NCBI RefSeq assembly: GCF_003076135.1
Contig: NZ_QDGZ01000001.1
Coordinates: forward strand, 496,001-560,000
Reading direction: 5' to 3'
Length of the DNA stretch: 64,000 nucleotides
From: Nocardioides gansuensis
GTDB lineage: Bacteria; Actinomycetota; Actinomycetes; Propionibacteriales; Nocardioidaceae
The position numbers were made by a program, and so were the translations under genes. Under the pieces are notes generated by a model, which ran no database searches, was not told the origin of the DNA, and was given only the letters and a program-made list of their open reading frames with translations. This document shows, one piece after another, positions 54,020 to 62,500 of the stretch (positions are counted from its first letter, which is position 1; every line of letters starts with the position of its first letter).

Positions 54020-54197
54020 GGGTGGTTCTCCTCCAGTGGGGGGCGGCGCCGTCGGCCTGCCCAGTGGGTCCACGGTCGCGCCGGGCGGGGTCCGGGCACA
54101 TCGGACCCGGGGCCGGGACCAGACCGTCCGTCTGACCGAGGGCGGATCAGACTTTCGGCCGGTCACAGCAGGGGCGGACGTTCCCTAGGGTGGGGAG
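54020..54197. promoter_or_regulatory. Divergent region MMPL / two-component system
   Basis: A 178-base gap. On the plus side TAGGGT (54186-54191) lies 6 nt before the histidine-kinase GTG, a leaderless arrangement. On the minus side only the ribosome binding site (GGAGGAG) is clear. The central part is G/C-rich with no good palindrome. Confidence 0.45.
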
Positions 54198-55334
54198 GTG
54201 ACCTTCCCGTGGCAGTCCTTCCTGGATGAGCCGCGCGTCCCCGTCGCGGCGGAGCGGCGACGGTGGGACTGGCTGCTGGTGGCCCTCGTGGTGGTGGGAG
54301 CCACCCTCGAGGCCACGCTGCGCGACGACCTCCCGCTGCCCGTGCTGTCGTGGCTGGTGACGGTCGGGCTCTCGCCCACGCTGCTGTGGCGTCGTAGCCG
54401 CCCGCTCGCCATGGTGCTCATCGCCTTCGGGGTCGCCATCGGCGTGGACGTCGGGTCGCTGGTGGCTGGTGCGCCGGCCATGGAGATGGTGTCGGCGGTC
54501 TGGTTCATCCTGCTGCCCTATGCGCTGTTCCGGTGGGGGTCAGGGCGTGAGGCAGCAGTGGGCATTGCCGTCATCCTCAGCGGCGCCGTGATGGGGCTCG
54601 TCGTCGGCTGGACGGGAGTGGGGGACGCGATCGGCGGCAGCGCGGTGCTCCTGAGCTCGGTGGCCCTCGGCGTCGCCGTACGCTCCCAGCACGGCGCGCG
54701 CGACCGCCGGCTGGAGCAGGCGAAGGCGGACGAGCGGGTCCTCATCGCCAGGGAGCTGCACGACACGGTGGCCCACCACGTCTCCGCGATCGCCATCCAG
54801 GCGCAGGCCGGGCGGGCGCTCGCCGTCACCAGCCCCGAGGCATCGGTCCAGGCGCTGCGAGTGATCGAGCAGGAAGCCTCACGCGCACTCGGCGAGATGA
54901 GGGCCATGGTGGGAGTGCTGCGCAACCAGGCGGCTGCGGAGTACGCGCCCCAGCCCGGCGTCAAGGACCTCGAGCGGCTGGCGGCAGCTGCCGCGAGCGG
55001 TCCTCCGGTGCGGGTCACGCTGACCGGAGACCTCGACGGGCTGCCCGCGGCAGTCGACGCCGCCGTCTACCGGATCGCGCAGGAGGCCGTCACGAACGCG
55101 CGGCGGCACGCCCATCACGCCACCGCGGTGGACGTCCGCGTCGCAGGCGGCGACGACAGGGTGACGCTGACCGTGCACGACGACGGCGAGCCGGCCAACG
55201 CCACCGGACGCGGGTTCGGCATCACCGGCATGGTCGAGCGCGCCGCGCTGCTCGGCGGGACCTGCCGCGCCGTCCCACGCCAGCAGGGCGGGTGGGCCGT
55301 CGAGGCCACCCTGCCCAGGGCGGTGCCGCAATGA
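54198..55334 (+). CDS. Sensor histidine kinase (HisKA_3 type)
   Basis: A 378-residue kinase. The N-terminal part has about four membrane helices (WLLVALVVVGATLEATL, VLSWLVTVGLSPTLLW and others, to about 155). The dimerisation/phosphoacceptor motif is ARELHDTVAHHVSAIAIQAQ with His188; the ATPase part has IAQEAVTNARRHAHH (N-box) and GFGITGMVERAALLGG (G-box). It phosphorylates the response regulator encoded next, with ATGA overlap. The signal is not known; its position beside the MMPL gene suggests a membrane-active compound. Confidence 0.92.
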   Translation: MTFPWQSFLDEPRVPVAAERRRWDWLLVALVVVGATLEATLRDDLPLPVLSWLVTVGLSPTLLWRRSRPLAMVLIAFGVAIGVDVGSLVAGAPAMEMVSAVWFILLPYALFRWGSGREAAVGIAVILSGAVMGLVVGWTGVGDAIGGSAVLLSSVALGVAVRSQHGARDRRLEQAKADERVLIARELHDTVAHHVSAIAIQAQAGRALAVTSPEASVQALRVIEQEASRALGEMRAMVGVLRNQAAAEYAPQPGVKDLERLAAAAASGPPVRVTLTGDLDGLPAAVDAAVYRIAQEAVTNARRHAHHATAVDVRVAGGDDRVTLTVHDDGEPANATGRGFGITGMVERAALLGGTCRAVPRQQGGWAVEATLPRAVPQ

Positions 55335-55987
55335 CCATCAGGGTGCTGGTCGCCGACGACCAGGACCTGGTGCGGACCGGGCTGCGGCTGATCCTCGGCA
55401 CCCTCGACGGCATCGAGGTCGTGGGGGAGGCGCGGGACGGGCGCGAGGCCATCCGGCTGGCGCGCGAGCGCCGCGCCGACGTCTGCCTCATGGACATCCG
55501 GATGCCGGTCCTCGACGGCGTGGAGGCGACCCGGCAGCTCGCCGGGCCGGGCGTCAAGGACCCGGTGGCCGTCGTCGTCATCACCACGTTCGACCTGGAC
55601 GAGTACGTCCATGGGGCCCTGCAGGCCGGCGCCACCGGCTTCCTGCTGAAGGACGCCGGACCCGAGCTCCTCGGCGAGGCCATCCGGGCCGCCATGCGCG
55701 GCGACTCGCTGATCTCACCCAGCATCACGCGCAGGCTGCTGGCGTCCTTCGCGGGAACCGGCCGATCCACCCCGCCGGGACAGCCGGTCGCCCCGCTCAC
55801 TGACCGCGAAGAACAGGTGCTGCTCACCCTCGCCCGCGGGCGCACCAACGCCGAGATCGCCGAGGAGCTGCACATCAGCCTGAGCACCGTGAAGACCCAT
55901 ATCGGGAGCCTGATGGCGAAGCTCGGCGCCCGTAACCGGGTGGAGGTCGCGATGTGGGCGTACGAAACCGGTCGGGTCACCGATTGA
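55331..55987 (+). CDS. NarL/FixJ-type response regulator
   Basis: A 218-residue protein: receiver domain with VADDQDLVRTGL and phospho-acceptor Asp55 in CLMDIRMPVLDG, Lys in LLKDAG; the C-terminal LuxR helix-turn-helix is LTDREEQVLLTLARGRTNAEIAEELHISLSTVKTHIGSLMAKLGARNRVE. ATG 55331 overlaps the kinase stop. It is likely to control the divergent MMPL gene (inference). Confidence 0.94.
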   Translation: MTIRVLVADDQDLVRTGLRLILGTLDGIEVVGEARDGREAIRLARERRADVCLMDIRMPVLDGVEATRQLAGPGVKDPVAVVVITTFDLDEYVHGALQAGATGFLLKDAGPELLGEAIRAAMRGDSLISPSITRRLLASFAGTGRSTPPGQPVAPLTDREEQVLLTLARGRTNAEIAEELHISLSTVKTHIGSLMAKLGARNRVEVAMWAYETGRVTD

Positions 55988-55996
55988 GCTGGACTG

Positions 55997-56485
55997 TCAC
56001 ACTGACGGCCGCCGGGAGGGGATGACAGACCTGTGGTCGAGCCAGCGCGGCACCGTCGCGCGGTAGATCTCGTAGTCGGCTCCGAACCTGGCCTTCAGGG
56101 CGGATTCCTCGGTCGTGATCTGGAGCCGGTCGATGGTCGCCACGAAGCCGGCCAGAGGCAAGAGGGCGGCCCATGAGCCTCGCCGGATCGCGTTCGCCGC
56201 CAGGAGTCCCGCCATCCCGACGTACATCGGGTTCCGGCTGATCGAGTTGGCGCCGGTGGTGACCAGGACCGAGGCTCGGTCCGGGTGGAACGGCTCCACG
56301 GTCGTGCCCCTGCGCCGGAACTGGTTGGCCGAGGCTCCCGCCAGTGCCGTGGACGCCAGGGCGATGGTGATGGCCGCGCCCGTTCGACGCGCCGTCGGTG
56401 TCGGCGCGCCGGGGGTGAGCGCACGCTGGGCCAGGGCCGCCGCCAGCGCCCACAGTGGGGGAGGAACGCGGATCACAGATGCCAC
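55997..56485 (-). CDS. Isoprenylcysteine carboxyl methyltransferase-family membrane protein
   Basis: A 162-residue membrane protein. RRRGTTVEPFHP is followed by LVTTGANSISRNPMYVGMAGLLAANAIRRGSW, the typical ICMT/PEMT stretch with RNPMY, and ESALKARFGADYEIYRATVPRWL near the end. In bacteria such proteins methylate lipids or small molecules; no prenylated protein is expected. It faces the response-regulator gene. Confidence 0.86.
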   Translation of the reverse strand: MASVIRVPPPLWALAAALAQRALTPGAPTPTARRTGAAITIALASTALAGASANQFRRRGTTVEPFHPDRASVLVTTGANSISRNPMYVGMAGLLAANAIRRGSWAALLPLAGFVATIDRLQITTEESALKARFGADYEIYRATVPRWLDHRSVIPSRRPSV

Positions 56486-56556
56486 TCTGCCGCTCCTGTC
56501 AAGGCGGTCGAGAGGCGCTGCGGTCGGTTCGCCCGGATTGGGGAGCCGTGAGGGGA

Positions 56557-57867
56557 TCAGCAGCGGGGGATCGGCCGGCTGTACGACGTGGCGCTCGGCG
56601 TGGCGACGTGGCGGTCTGTCACGTAGGACCCGTCGAGCAGCCGGTCCCAGACCCGGGTGTTGCCCACCAGCGAGCCGCGGGTCTGGCAGTAGACCCGGGC
56701 CAGGGCGCCGGTGGGCAGCCGGCCTACGACGGGGTGGCCGGTGCCCGGGCCGGTGCGACGGTTCACGCCCTCAGCGGCGCGCACCTGGTAGGGGTATGAG
56801 CACCGGGGTAGCGGCGCGCTGTACCCGGTTTCCGACGGCGTGCTCACGTAGTGGTCGGTCACGTACGTGCCGTCGACCAGCTTGTCCCAGACCACCGTGC
56901 GGTCCACCTTCGAGCCCGGGGTCTGGCAGACCACCTGCACGGTGCTTCCCGGGGCGAAGGTGCGGGTGACCGGGCGACTCGCCGACGGGCCGGAGCGGCC
57001 GTTCAAGGGTGAGGCGCTGGTGACCCGATAGGGGTAGGAGACCGTTGCCACGGGCGCGTTGAACCGGTTGCTGTCGATGTTGAGCGTGACGCCACCGTGC
57101 GTCTCGTCGTGGTCTCCGCGGTACTGCTTGCCCCTCTGCCCTCGAGCCCAGGAGCTGTCGGGGACGCCGCTCCAGCCGAACAGGCCAGGGTCGCCGTCCC
57201 AGCGGGCGATCCACACCGCATCGGGGCGGGCGTACGACGTCGAGCCGTAGGTCTGCACCAGGTGCTCGGCGCCGTGGTGGAGGTTGACGTAGACACCGGA
57301 CAGGTATCCGCTTCGATGCAGCTGCCTGGTCCACGCCGAGAGGAAACTCAGCACGGCATCGCGGCAGCGGGGGCGGGTCACGTCATAGGGCTCCACGTTG
57401 TAGTAGACGGCACTGCCCGGCCGCAGCCCCAGCGCCCTGGCCTTGGCAACCGCGTCCGAGGCGGCCGCGGCTCCCTGCTCGGCCGCGCGTGACGGCCTGA
57501 TGAGGAGGTCGGTGGGGTCCAGCGTCGTGCACGGTGCCTGGCGGCCCTTGTAGATCGGCACCAGCCGCCAGCGCATCAGCGTCACCTCGCGCACCCATGA
57601 TGCAGACAGGTTCGGCTGCAGACAGCTCCGGTTCACGCCTCCCATGTAGATGCCGACGGCGCGGTACGGCGACTCGCGCCAGGCCTGCATCGCCGCCAGG
57701 GACGGCGCGGTGCAGGTGTCGAACGCGTAGCCCCGGAACTGCGTGGAGGATGCCCCGAGGGGATACCGGACGGTGGTGGCCGGCTCGGCCAGTGCGGGAG
57801 GCGCGGCAGCCGCCGTGGCCAGCACCGTCGCGGCGATGGTGGCAAGGGTCGCGAGTCTGGTTCGCAC
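56557..57867 (-). CDS. Secreted DUF1906 (glycoside-hydrolase-like) protein with two SH3-like repeats
   Basis: A 436-residue exported protein. Signal peptide about 1-27 (LATLATIAATVLATAAAAPPALA). The DUF1906/Rv2525c-like domain is FRGYAFDTCTAPSLAAMQAWRESPYRAVGIYMGG ... AVYYNVEPYD ... VWIARWDGDPGLFGW, a TIM-barrel-like fold. Two tandem repeats of about 80 residues follow, each starting SYPYxV with N-x-R-x-GP and ending TxYSxPxPRC, an SH3b pattern for cell-wall binding. It probably acts on the cell wall or surface glycans. GTG 57867 has GGGAGGA upstream. Confidence 0.84.
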   Translation of the reverse strand: MRTRLATLATIAATVLATAAAAPPALAEPATTVRYPLGASSTQFRGYAFDTCTAPSLAAMQAWRESPYRAVGIYMGGVNRSCLQPNLSASWVREVTLMRWRLVPIYKGRQAPCTTLDPTDLLIRPSRAAEQGAAAASDAVAKARALGLRPGSAVYYNVEPYDVTRPRCRDAVLSFLSAWTRQLHRSGYLSGVYVNLHHGAEHLVQTYGSTSYARPDAVWIARWDGDPGLFGWSGVPDSSWARGQRGKQYRGDHDETHGGVTLNIDSNRFNAPVATVSYPYRVTSASPLNGRSGPSASRPVTRTFAPGSTVQVVCQTPGSKVDRTVVWDKLVDGTYVTDHYVSTPSETGYSAPLPRCSYPYQVRAAEGVNRRTGPGTGHPVVGRLPTGALARVYCQTRGSLVGNTRVWDRLLDGSYVTDRHVATPSATSYSRPIPRC

Positions 57868-58037
57868 GGCTTCCTCCCGGGGACGCCCGGATCCGGCATC
57901 CGTGATGTGGACGCCCTGCTGAGCCGGCCGGTTTACCGCCTGCGATGTCGAGGACACTGGCCTTCAGTCGCCGCGGGATCCCCTTCCCATGGCGGCGTAC
58001 TCTCGAAGCGAGGCCCCTCCTCGTGACCGGAGTCGTC

Positions 58038-58880
58038 ATGGACGTGGTGTTGTACGTGCTGGGGGCGCTGGCCCTCGGCGGGGGTGCGCTCTTCGGGGCC
58101 AGCGCGCGCGTGGTCCAGCAGATCGAACGCGGCGTCGTGTTCCGGCTGGGTCGCGCACAGCCGGAGCCGAGACGCCCGGGGTTCACCATGCTCATCCCGA
58201 TCGTGGACCGGATGAAGCGCGTCAACATGCAGGTGGTGACGCTGCCGGTCCCGGCCCAGGACGGGATCACCAAGGACAACGTGACGGTGCGCGTCGACGC
58301 GGTCGTCTACTACCGGGTGATCGACCCGATCGGTGCGGTCGTCCAGGTGCAGGACTACGGCTTCGCGATCGCCCAGGTGGCGCAGACCTCGCTGCGCTCG
58401 ATCATCGGCAAGAGCGAGCTCGACGCGCTGCTGTCCAACCGCGAGCGCCTCAACCAGGGCCTCGAGGTGATGCTCGACAGCCCAGCCGCCTCCTGGGGGA
58501 TCGAGATCGACCGCGTCGAGATCAAGGACGTCGCACTGCCTGACTCCATGAAGCGGTCGATGTCGCGTCAGGCCGAGGCCGAGCGCGAACGCCGGTCCCG
58601 GATCATCACCGCCGACGGCGAGTTCCAGGCGTCCCAGAAGCTGTCGCAGGCAGCGACGGTGATGGCCGGAACGCCGGCCGCGCTCCAGCTGCGGCTGCTG
58701 CAGACGATGGTGGAGGTGGCGGCCGAGAAGAACTCGACCCTGGTGCTTCCGTTCCCGGTCGAGATGCTGCGCTACTTCGAGGCGATCGCTTCGGATACGC
58801 CGAGCGCAGCGCGAGCCCCCGCGCCATCCCCGGATGAGGCTCCTCCCGAGCCCGTCCCGGAGCAGCGCGACGCGCCATGA
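58038..58880 (+). CDS. Slipin/SPFH family protein (stomatin-like)
   Basis: A 280-residue protein with an N-terminal membrane helix (MDVVLYVLGALALGGGALFG), then an SPFH domain: IERGVVFRLGRAQPEPRRPGFTMLIPIVDRMKRVNMQVVTLPVPAQDGITKDNVTVRVDAVVYYRVIDP, and YGFAIAQVAQTSLRSIIGKSELDALLSNRE. A helical region and a Pro-rich tail follow. These proteins organise membrane microdomains and interact with proteases (NfeD type), but no NfeD gene is nearby. The start ATG 58038 is from the membrane helix; the upstream frame lacks coding character. Confidence 0.88.
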   Translation: MDVVLYVLGALALGGGALFGASARVVQQIERGVVFRLGRAQPEPRRPGFTMLIPIVDRMKRVNMQVVTLPVPAQDGITKDNVTVRVDAVVYYRVIDPIGAVVQVQDYGFAIAQVAQTSLRSIIGKSELDALLSNRERLNQGLEVMLDSPAASWGIEIDRVEIKDVALPDSMKRSMSRQAEAERERRSRIITADGEFQASQKLSQAATVMAGTPAALQLRLLQTMVEVAAEKNSTLVLPFPVEMLRYFEAIASDTPSAARAPAPSPDEAPPEPVPEQRDAP

Positions 58881-58986
58881 GACCCCCACGGCCAGGCCTC
58901 GCGACGCCGTCGCCGAAACCCCTTCTCACCACGTGCCACTAGTGGCACGCTGAGTTCAGGCACCAGCTCACGACAGGACGCACACC

Positions 58987-59157
58987 ATGAGAGCACTGGA
59001 CTGCCGCGCCCCCGGCACGCATGACGACGTGCACATCACGGCGGCAAGCGACGAAGAGCTGATCGCTCGGGTACAGGAGCACCGCGATCAGTATCACGAC
59101 GACATCACCGACGACCAGATCAAGGAGCTCGTCGCCAGCGGCGCCTACGACGAGTAG
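58987..59157 (+). CDS. DUF1059 family small protein
   Basis: A 56-residue protein: MRALDCRAPGTHDDVHITAA, then DEELIARVQEHRDQYH and ITDDQIKELVASGAYDE. The CRxPGxxxDVHI and ELxxRVxEHxxxxH patterns are those of DUF1059 proteins, which carry conserved Cys and His and are of unknown function. It has AGGA 11 nt upstream and follows a 106-nt gap in which nothing else is seen. The methyltransferase gene follows at 16 nt. Confidence 0.8.
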   Translation: MRALDCRAPGTHDDVHITAASDEELIARVQEHRDQYHDDITDDQIKELVASGAYDE

Positions 59158-59172
59158 CCAGAGTGTGGCGAC

Positions 59173-60030
59173 ATGGGATCTGCGTCCGTGATCAGGCGCG
59201 GGTTACGTCGCCTCGCGCGCCAGGTCGGGCCAGCCGACCCACGTTCACAGGCTCCCAGGAAAGAGAGCAAGTCCCCCTGGATGGCGCCTTCCTCGGCGCC
59301 TGGCTCACGAGTTGTCACCTCGCCCTTCTTCGACCGGTTTCCCCGTTTCTACGAGACCAGTCAGACGTTCGCATATCCGAGTCGTCTCAACCTGCGGCAC
59401 GAGGCGATCTTCGGGGAGAACCGGGACGTCTTCGAGGGCCGTCGTGTGCTGGACATCGCGAGCCACGATGGCCGGTGGTCGTTCGCGGCCCTCCAGGCAG
59501 GCGCAGCGTCCGTGGTTGGCATCGAGGGACGCCCTGAGCTCGTCGACGCTGCGAACGAGACCTTTGCGCACTACAACGTCAGCCCGGAGCGTTACCGGTT
59601 CATCGCCGACGATGTCTTTCACGCGTTGGCCCAGGAACCTTGGGAGTTCGACGTCGTCTTGTGCCTGGGATTTCTCTATCACACGCTGCGGTACAACGAA
59701 CTGATGGCGAGAATCCGGCGGTGCAACCCGACGTACTTGATCATCGACACTGAAGTTGCCGGTGACGGGCGCGCACTGGTTCGCCTCAGGGTCGAGGACG
59801 TCATGCCTCAGCGCAATGCGGTCAGGGATGAGTTCTCCTACCGAGACTCCGTGTTGAGCGGCAAGCCGTCGGTCAAGGGACTCGAGACGATCGTGGGCGC
59901 CTATGGCTTCCGTCTCGAGAGATTCTCCGACTGGGCCGGCCTGACGCGCGACAACCCCGAGAACGCGGACGAGTTCCAGAACTACCTCCGCGGCTCTCGG
60001 GTGACCGTGCGTTGCAGGGCGATCAGCTAG
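59173..60030 (+). CDS. Class I SAM-dependent methyltransferase
   Basis: A 285-residue protein. Residues 1-45 are basic and unremarkable; the catalytic domain has VLDIASHDGRWSFAALQAGAASVVGIEGRPELVDAANETF (motif I and following) and DVVLCLGFLYHTLRYNELMARIRRCNPTYLIIDTEV. It is distantly like tRNA (mo5U34) or sugar methyltransferases; substrate unknown. The codon use is visibly less GC-rich than in the neighbours, so recent acquisition is possible. The start is uncertain: ATG 59173 is used, but ATG 59281 (MAPSSAPGSRVV) would remove the loose N-terminus. Confidence 0.8.
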   Translation: MGSASVIRRGLRRLARQVGPADPRSQAPRKESKSPWMAPSSAPGSRVVTSPFFDRFPRFYETSQTFAYPSRLNLRHEAIFGENRDVFEGRRVLDIASHDGRWSFAALQAGAASVVGIEGRPELVDAANETFAHYNVSPERYRFIADDVFHALAQEPWEFDVVLCLGFLYHTLRYNELMARIRRCNPTYLIIDTEVAGDGRALVRLRVEDVMPQRNAVRDEFSYRDSVLSGKPSVKGLETIVGAYGFRLERFSDWAGLTRDNPENADEFQNYLRGSRVTVRCRAIS

Positions 60031-60108
60031 CCAGTTCACCCATCGCGGACACGTCCCCGGTGTCATGGCAGGGTGGCCGACGGGGCCGGCCAGTCCTATG
60101 GTGGGTTG

Positions 60109-60273
60109 ATGGCCGAGGGAAACCTGGACGCAGCCGAGCCGGACGTCATGGAGCTGTTCGACAGCGACAGCGACGTCGGCCTCGTGTGCCGCGTGTGCGG
60201 GTCGCTGGTGGCCGCCGCCGGCGAATACCCGAGAGCGCACTGGGACTGGCACGAGGCCTCGAACGGCGCCTGA
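60109..60273 (+). CDS. Small C2H2 zinc-finger-like protein
   Basis: A 54-residue protein: acidic N-terminus (DAAEPDVMELFDSDSD), then CRVCGSLVAAAGEYPRAHWDWH, a C-x2-C ... H-x3-H arrangement that could bind zinc. No family is recognised beyond the metal pattern. TATGGT (60097-60102) lies 6 nt before the ATG, so the gene is probably leaderless; a longer frame from 60073 exists. It faces the next small gene with a 9-nt gap. Confidence 0.65.
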   Translation: MAEGNLDAAEPDVMELFDSDSDVGLVCRVCGSLVAAAGEYPRAHWDWHEASNGA

Positions 60274-60282
60274 CTCGAGGGC

Positions 60283-60510
60283 TCAGGCGCCCTGCCCGAG
60301 CGGCTCGATCTCCCCCTTCTCGACCAGCTGCTCCAGAGCCAGCGAGCAACCGGACTGCCATCGCCCGTCCCGGTCCTGGAACGAGACAACGGCTTCACCC
60401 GCGCACGGGCCGACCCCCTCGCCGGCGGACGCGTGGTGGGAACACTTCCCCTGTGCAGCGATCGAACCAGCATCATGGAGCTTCGCATCGAACGTTCTCG
60501 ACGGATTCAT
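60283..60510 (-). CDS. Small Cys/His-containing hypothetical protein
   Basis: A 75-residue protein with CSHH and C-x...-GC residues (AQGKCSHHASAGEGVGPCAG, then WQSGCSLALEQLVEK) that could form a metal site. No family recognised. ATG 60510 has GGAGGAGG 7 nt upstream, a strong start signal, so it is likely expressed. Confidence 0.68.
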   Translation of the reverse strand: MNPSRTFDAKLHDAGSIAAQGKCSHHASAGEGVGPCAGEAVVSFQDRDGRWQSGCSLALEQLVEKGEIEPLGQGA

Positions 60511-60587
60511 GGGTCGACCTCCTCCGTCAAGTCTCCCACCTCGATCCGCTCCCATCGAGCGAGTCGCCGCACCGAAGGGCGCCCGTG

Positions 60588-60785
60588 TCAGGCTTCCCCG
60601 CCCTGGTCGGGGTCGTCGTACTCGTCGTGACGTTCGTCCTCACGCTCCCGGCCCTCGCGCGCGATCTCTCGGGCGCGCTGCGCGATCACCTCGGGGTCCT
60701 CGACGTCGTACAACTCCTCGGTGGCTCGCCGCAGCGCCCAGGTGGGGGGCGACGCGGTGGATGAGCCTTCGTCCGGTTGCGACAT
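60588..60785 (-). CDS. Small acidic, helical hypothetical protein
   Basis: A 65-residue protein: RRATEELYDVEDPEVIAQRAREIAREGREREDERHDEYDDPD is mainly charged helix with a very acidic end. Function unknown. ATG 60785 has AGAGG 4 nt upstream. It lies after the Cys/His-rich gene on the same strand, in a group of small genes at 59-61 kb. Confidence 0.62.
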   Translation of the reverse strand: MSQPDEGSSTASPPTWALRRATEELYDVEDPEVIAQRAREIAREGREREDERHDEYDDPDQGGEA

Positions 60786-60895
60786 GTCTGCCTCTAATGC
60801 CCTGTCGGTGGGGAGTATTCGACCTTACGCTCCGCCGGCCCTGCCTGCGAGGTGCGTCAGAGGGCAGGCCGCCCTGGGCGGACTACCGTTCGAGC

Positions 60896-61120
60896 ATGGC
60901 AACTATCGTGCTGCGTGTTCGGCTCCTCGGTGGCGAGCACACGGACCTGATCTATGAGGATCCCGGCCAGGCCGATGAGGATGAGATCGTCGAGCGGGTC
61001 ATCGAGGAGCTGCGCGAGGAGTCCGGTGTCCTCCGCTGCCGCCACGGCGACCGGTTGGTCGTGCTCTACGCGCGCGGCGTGGCGAGCATCGAGGTGGCAC
61101 CGCGAGGCGCGATCATCTGA
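60896..61120 (+). CDS. Small hypothetical protein
   Basis: A 74-residue protein: MATIVLRVRLLGGEHTDLIY then DEIVERVIEELREESGVLRCRHGDRLVVLYARGVASIEVAPRGAI, a beta-alpha-beta pattern. Function unknown. TACCGT (60884-60889) lies 6 nt before the ATG (leaderless). The frame further upstream is a shadow reading across other small genes. A 127-nt gap follows in which nothing is seen. Confidence 0.7.
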   Translation: MATIVLRVRLLGGEHTDLIYEDPGQADEDEIVERVIEELREESGVLRCRHGDRLVVLYARGVASIEVAPRGAII

Positions 61121-61247
61121 GCTGGCCTGGCGCCGTAGGGGACGGGATGGCGCTGCTCGCACGTGCGTCCCGGCCGGCGAGCGGGTGGACAACCGATCCC
61201 CCGGGGTTGGCGTCACAGACTGGCCATCGACCATGGCGTTGTGGCAG

Positions 61248-62447
61248 TCAGAAGTCATCGCGTGCAGGAGCGACTTCTTCGATGCGGTGGTCGTAGATCC
61301 AGGCCATCGACTTGTCGGTGACCGCGTATCGGAACACAGGCCTCAGGATCGCGTCGCGGAGCACCCGACCTACTGGGCCGGGAGTCTTCGCGCTGCTGGT
61401 CCTGGCGCCGGTGGCGACAATCCGCTCGACGCGGGGACGTCGCTGGTGCACGAATCTGGCAAGGGCGTCCTCCACTGTCGGGTGCCTGCGCAGGGCAGCG
61501 GTCAGCAGCGCGGCATCCTCCAGTGCCATCGACGCTCCCTGCCCCGAGCTCGGCGAGGGGGCGTGCGCGGCGTCACCGATGACGACCAGCCGGCCGCGGT
61601 GCCAGGTCGGCACGTGGCCCAGGTCGTAGACGTTGTCGGCGACGAGCTCGAGCTTCCCCGCCGCGATCAGCTCCGCGGCCGGACCCGGATCTCCGGTGAA
61701 CAGTTCGGCCAGCTGATGGTGCCATGCGTCGGGTGAGATCGCGCCGCGCTGTGCCCGGTCGATCTCGGGGCCGGGCAGGTTCACGAACCAGACCACGTCC
61801 CGCCCGGGGGTACGCGCCGCGCCGAAGAAGGCCCGTTTCGCGAAGCGGAACTCCCAGGCCTCTTCGGGCAGTTCCTCGGCGAGGTGGGTGTCCCGGGTGA
61901 TGCCGCCGAAGTTGAGGAGTCCGACGTACCGACCGCTGGGCGCGTGGGGATCGATCGCCCGGCGGACCTTCGAATGCACTCCGTCGGCGCCGATGAGGAG
62001 GTCACCCTCGAATGTGCGGCCATCGGTCAGCGTCGCTCGCGCCGAGCTGCCGTGATCGGCTACCTCGGCCACGGGCGCGTCGTACTCGATGGGGATGCCA
62101 CGCCGCTCGGCCTCCTGCGCGAGGCACATGCTGAGCAGCGATCTCTTCACGGTGACCGCGTGGGTGCCGTCATGCAGCGGCTCTCCGAGGCCTACCTCGC
62201 CCAGCCGCTGCCCGCGGGACCCGAGCATGACATTGCGGCGGGCGGGGAACCCGGCGTCGCGCACCAGCGACAGGGCGCCCATGTGCTCCAACGCATCCAG
62301 GCCGTTCGGCGTCACCGTGAGGTAGGAGCCCTCACGGCCGTCGGACCGTGGCCGCCCCTCGAGCACGACAGCCTCGACGCCGTTCCAATGAAGCGCCATG
62401 GCAACCGCAGGACCGGCGATCCCTCCTCCAACGACGACGACTCGCAT
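61248..62447 (-). CDS. FAD-dependent monooxygenase
   Basis: A 399-residue flavoprotein of the PHBH/UbiH type: VVVVGGGIAGPAVAMALHWNGVEAVVLEG (FAD-binding GxGxxG), DLLIGADGVHSKVRRAID (DG motif) and RLVVIGDAAHAPSPSSGQGASMALEDAALL (GD motif). It should hydroxylate an aromatic or related substrate with NAD(P)H and O2. ATG 62447 has AAGGAGA 9 nt upstream. It is divergent from a MarR gene, the usual arrangement for a substrate-induced oxygenase or for drug-modifying enzymes. Confidence 0.9.
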   Translation of the reverse strand: MRVVVVGGGIAGPAVAMALHWNGVEAVVLEGRPRSDGREGSYLTVTPNGLDALEHMGALSLVRDAGFPARRNVMLGSRGQRLGEVGLGEPLHDGTHAVTVKRSLLSMCLAQEAERRGIPIEYDAPVAEVADHGSSARATLTDGRTFEGDLLIGADGVHSKVRRAIDPHAPSGRYVGLLNFGGITRDTHLAEELPEEAWEFRFAKRAFFGAARTPGRDVVWFVNLPGPEIDRAQRGAISPDAWHHQLAELFTGDPGPAAELIAAGKLELVADNVYDLGHVPTWHRGRLVVIGDAAHAPSPSSGQGASMALEDAALLTAALRRHPTVEDALARFVHQRRPRVERIVATGARTSSAKTPGPVGRVLRDAILRPVFRYAVTDKSMAWIYDHRIEEVAPARDDF

Positions 62448-62477
62448 TGGTATCGTCTCCTTACGATGATCGGATAG

Positions 62478-62490
62478 TTCGAGAATCGAA
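62478..62490. promoter_or_regulatory. Candidate MarR operator
   Basis: TTCGA-GAA-TCGAA, a 5-bp-arm palindrome in the 53-bp gap between the divergent monooxygenase and marR starts, next to CGATGATCG at 62464. Probably bound by the MarR protein. Confidence 0.45.
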
Positions 62491-62500
62491 GGATATTGGG

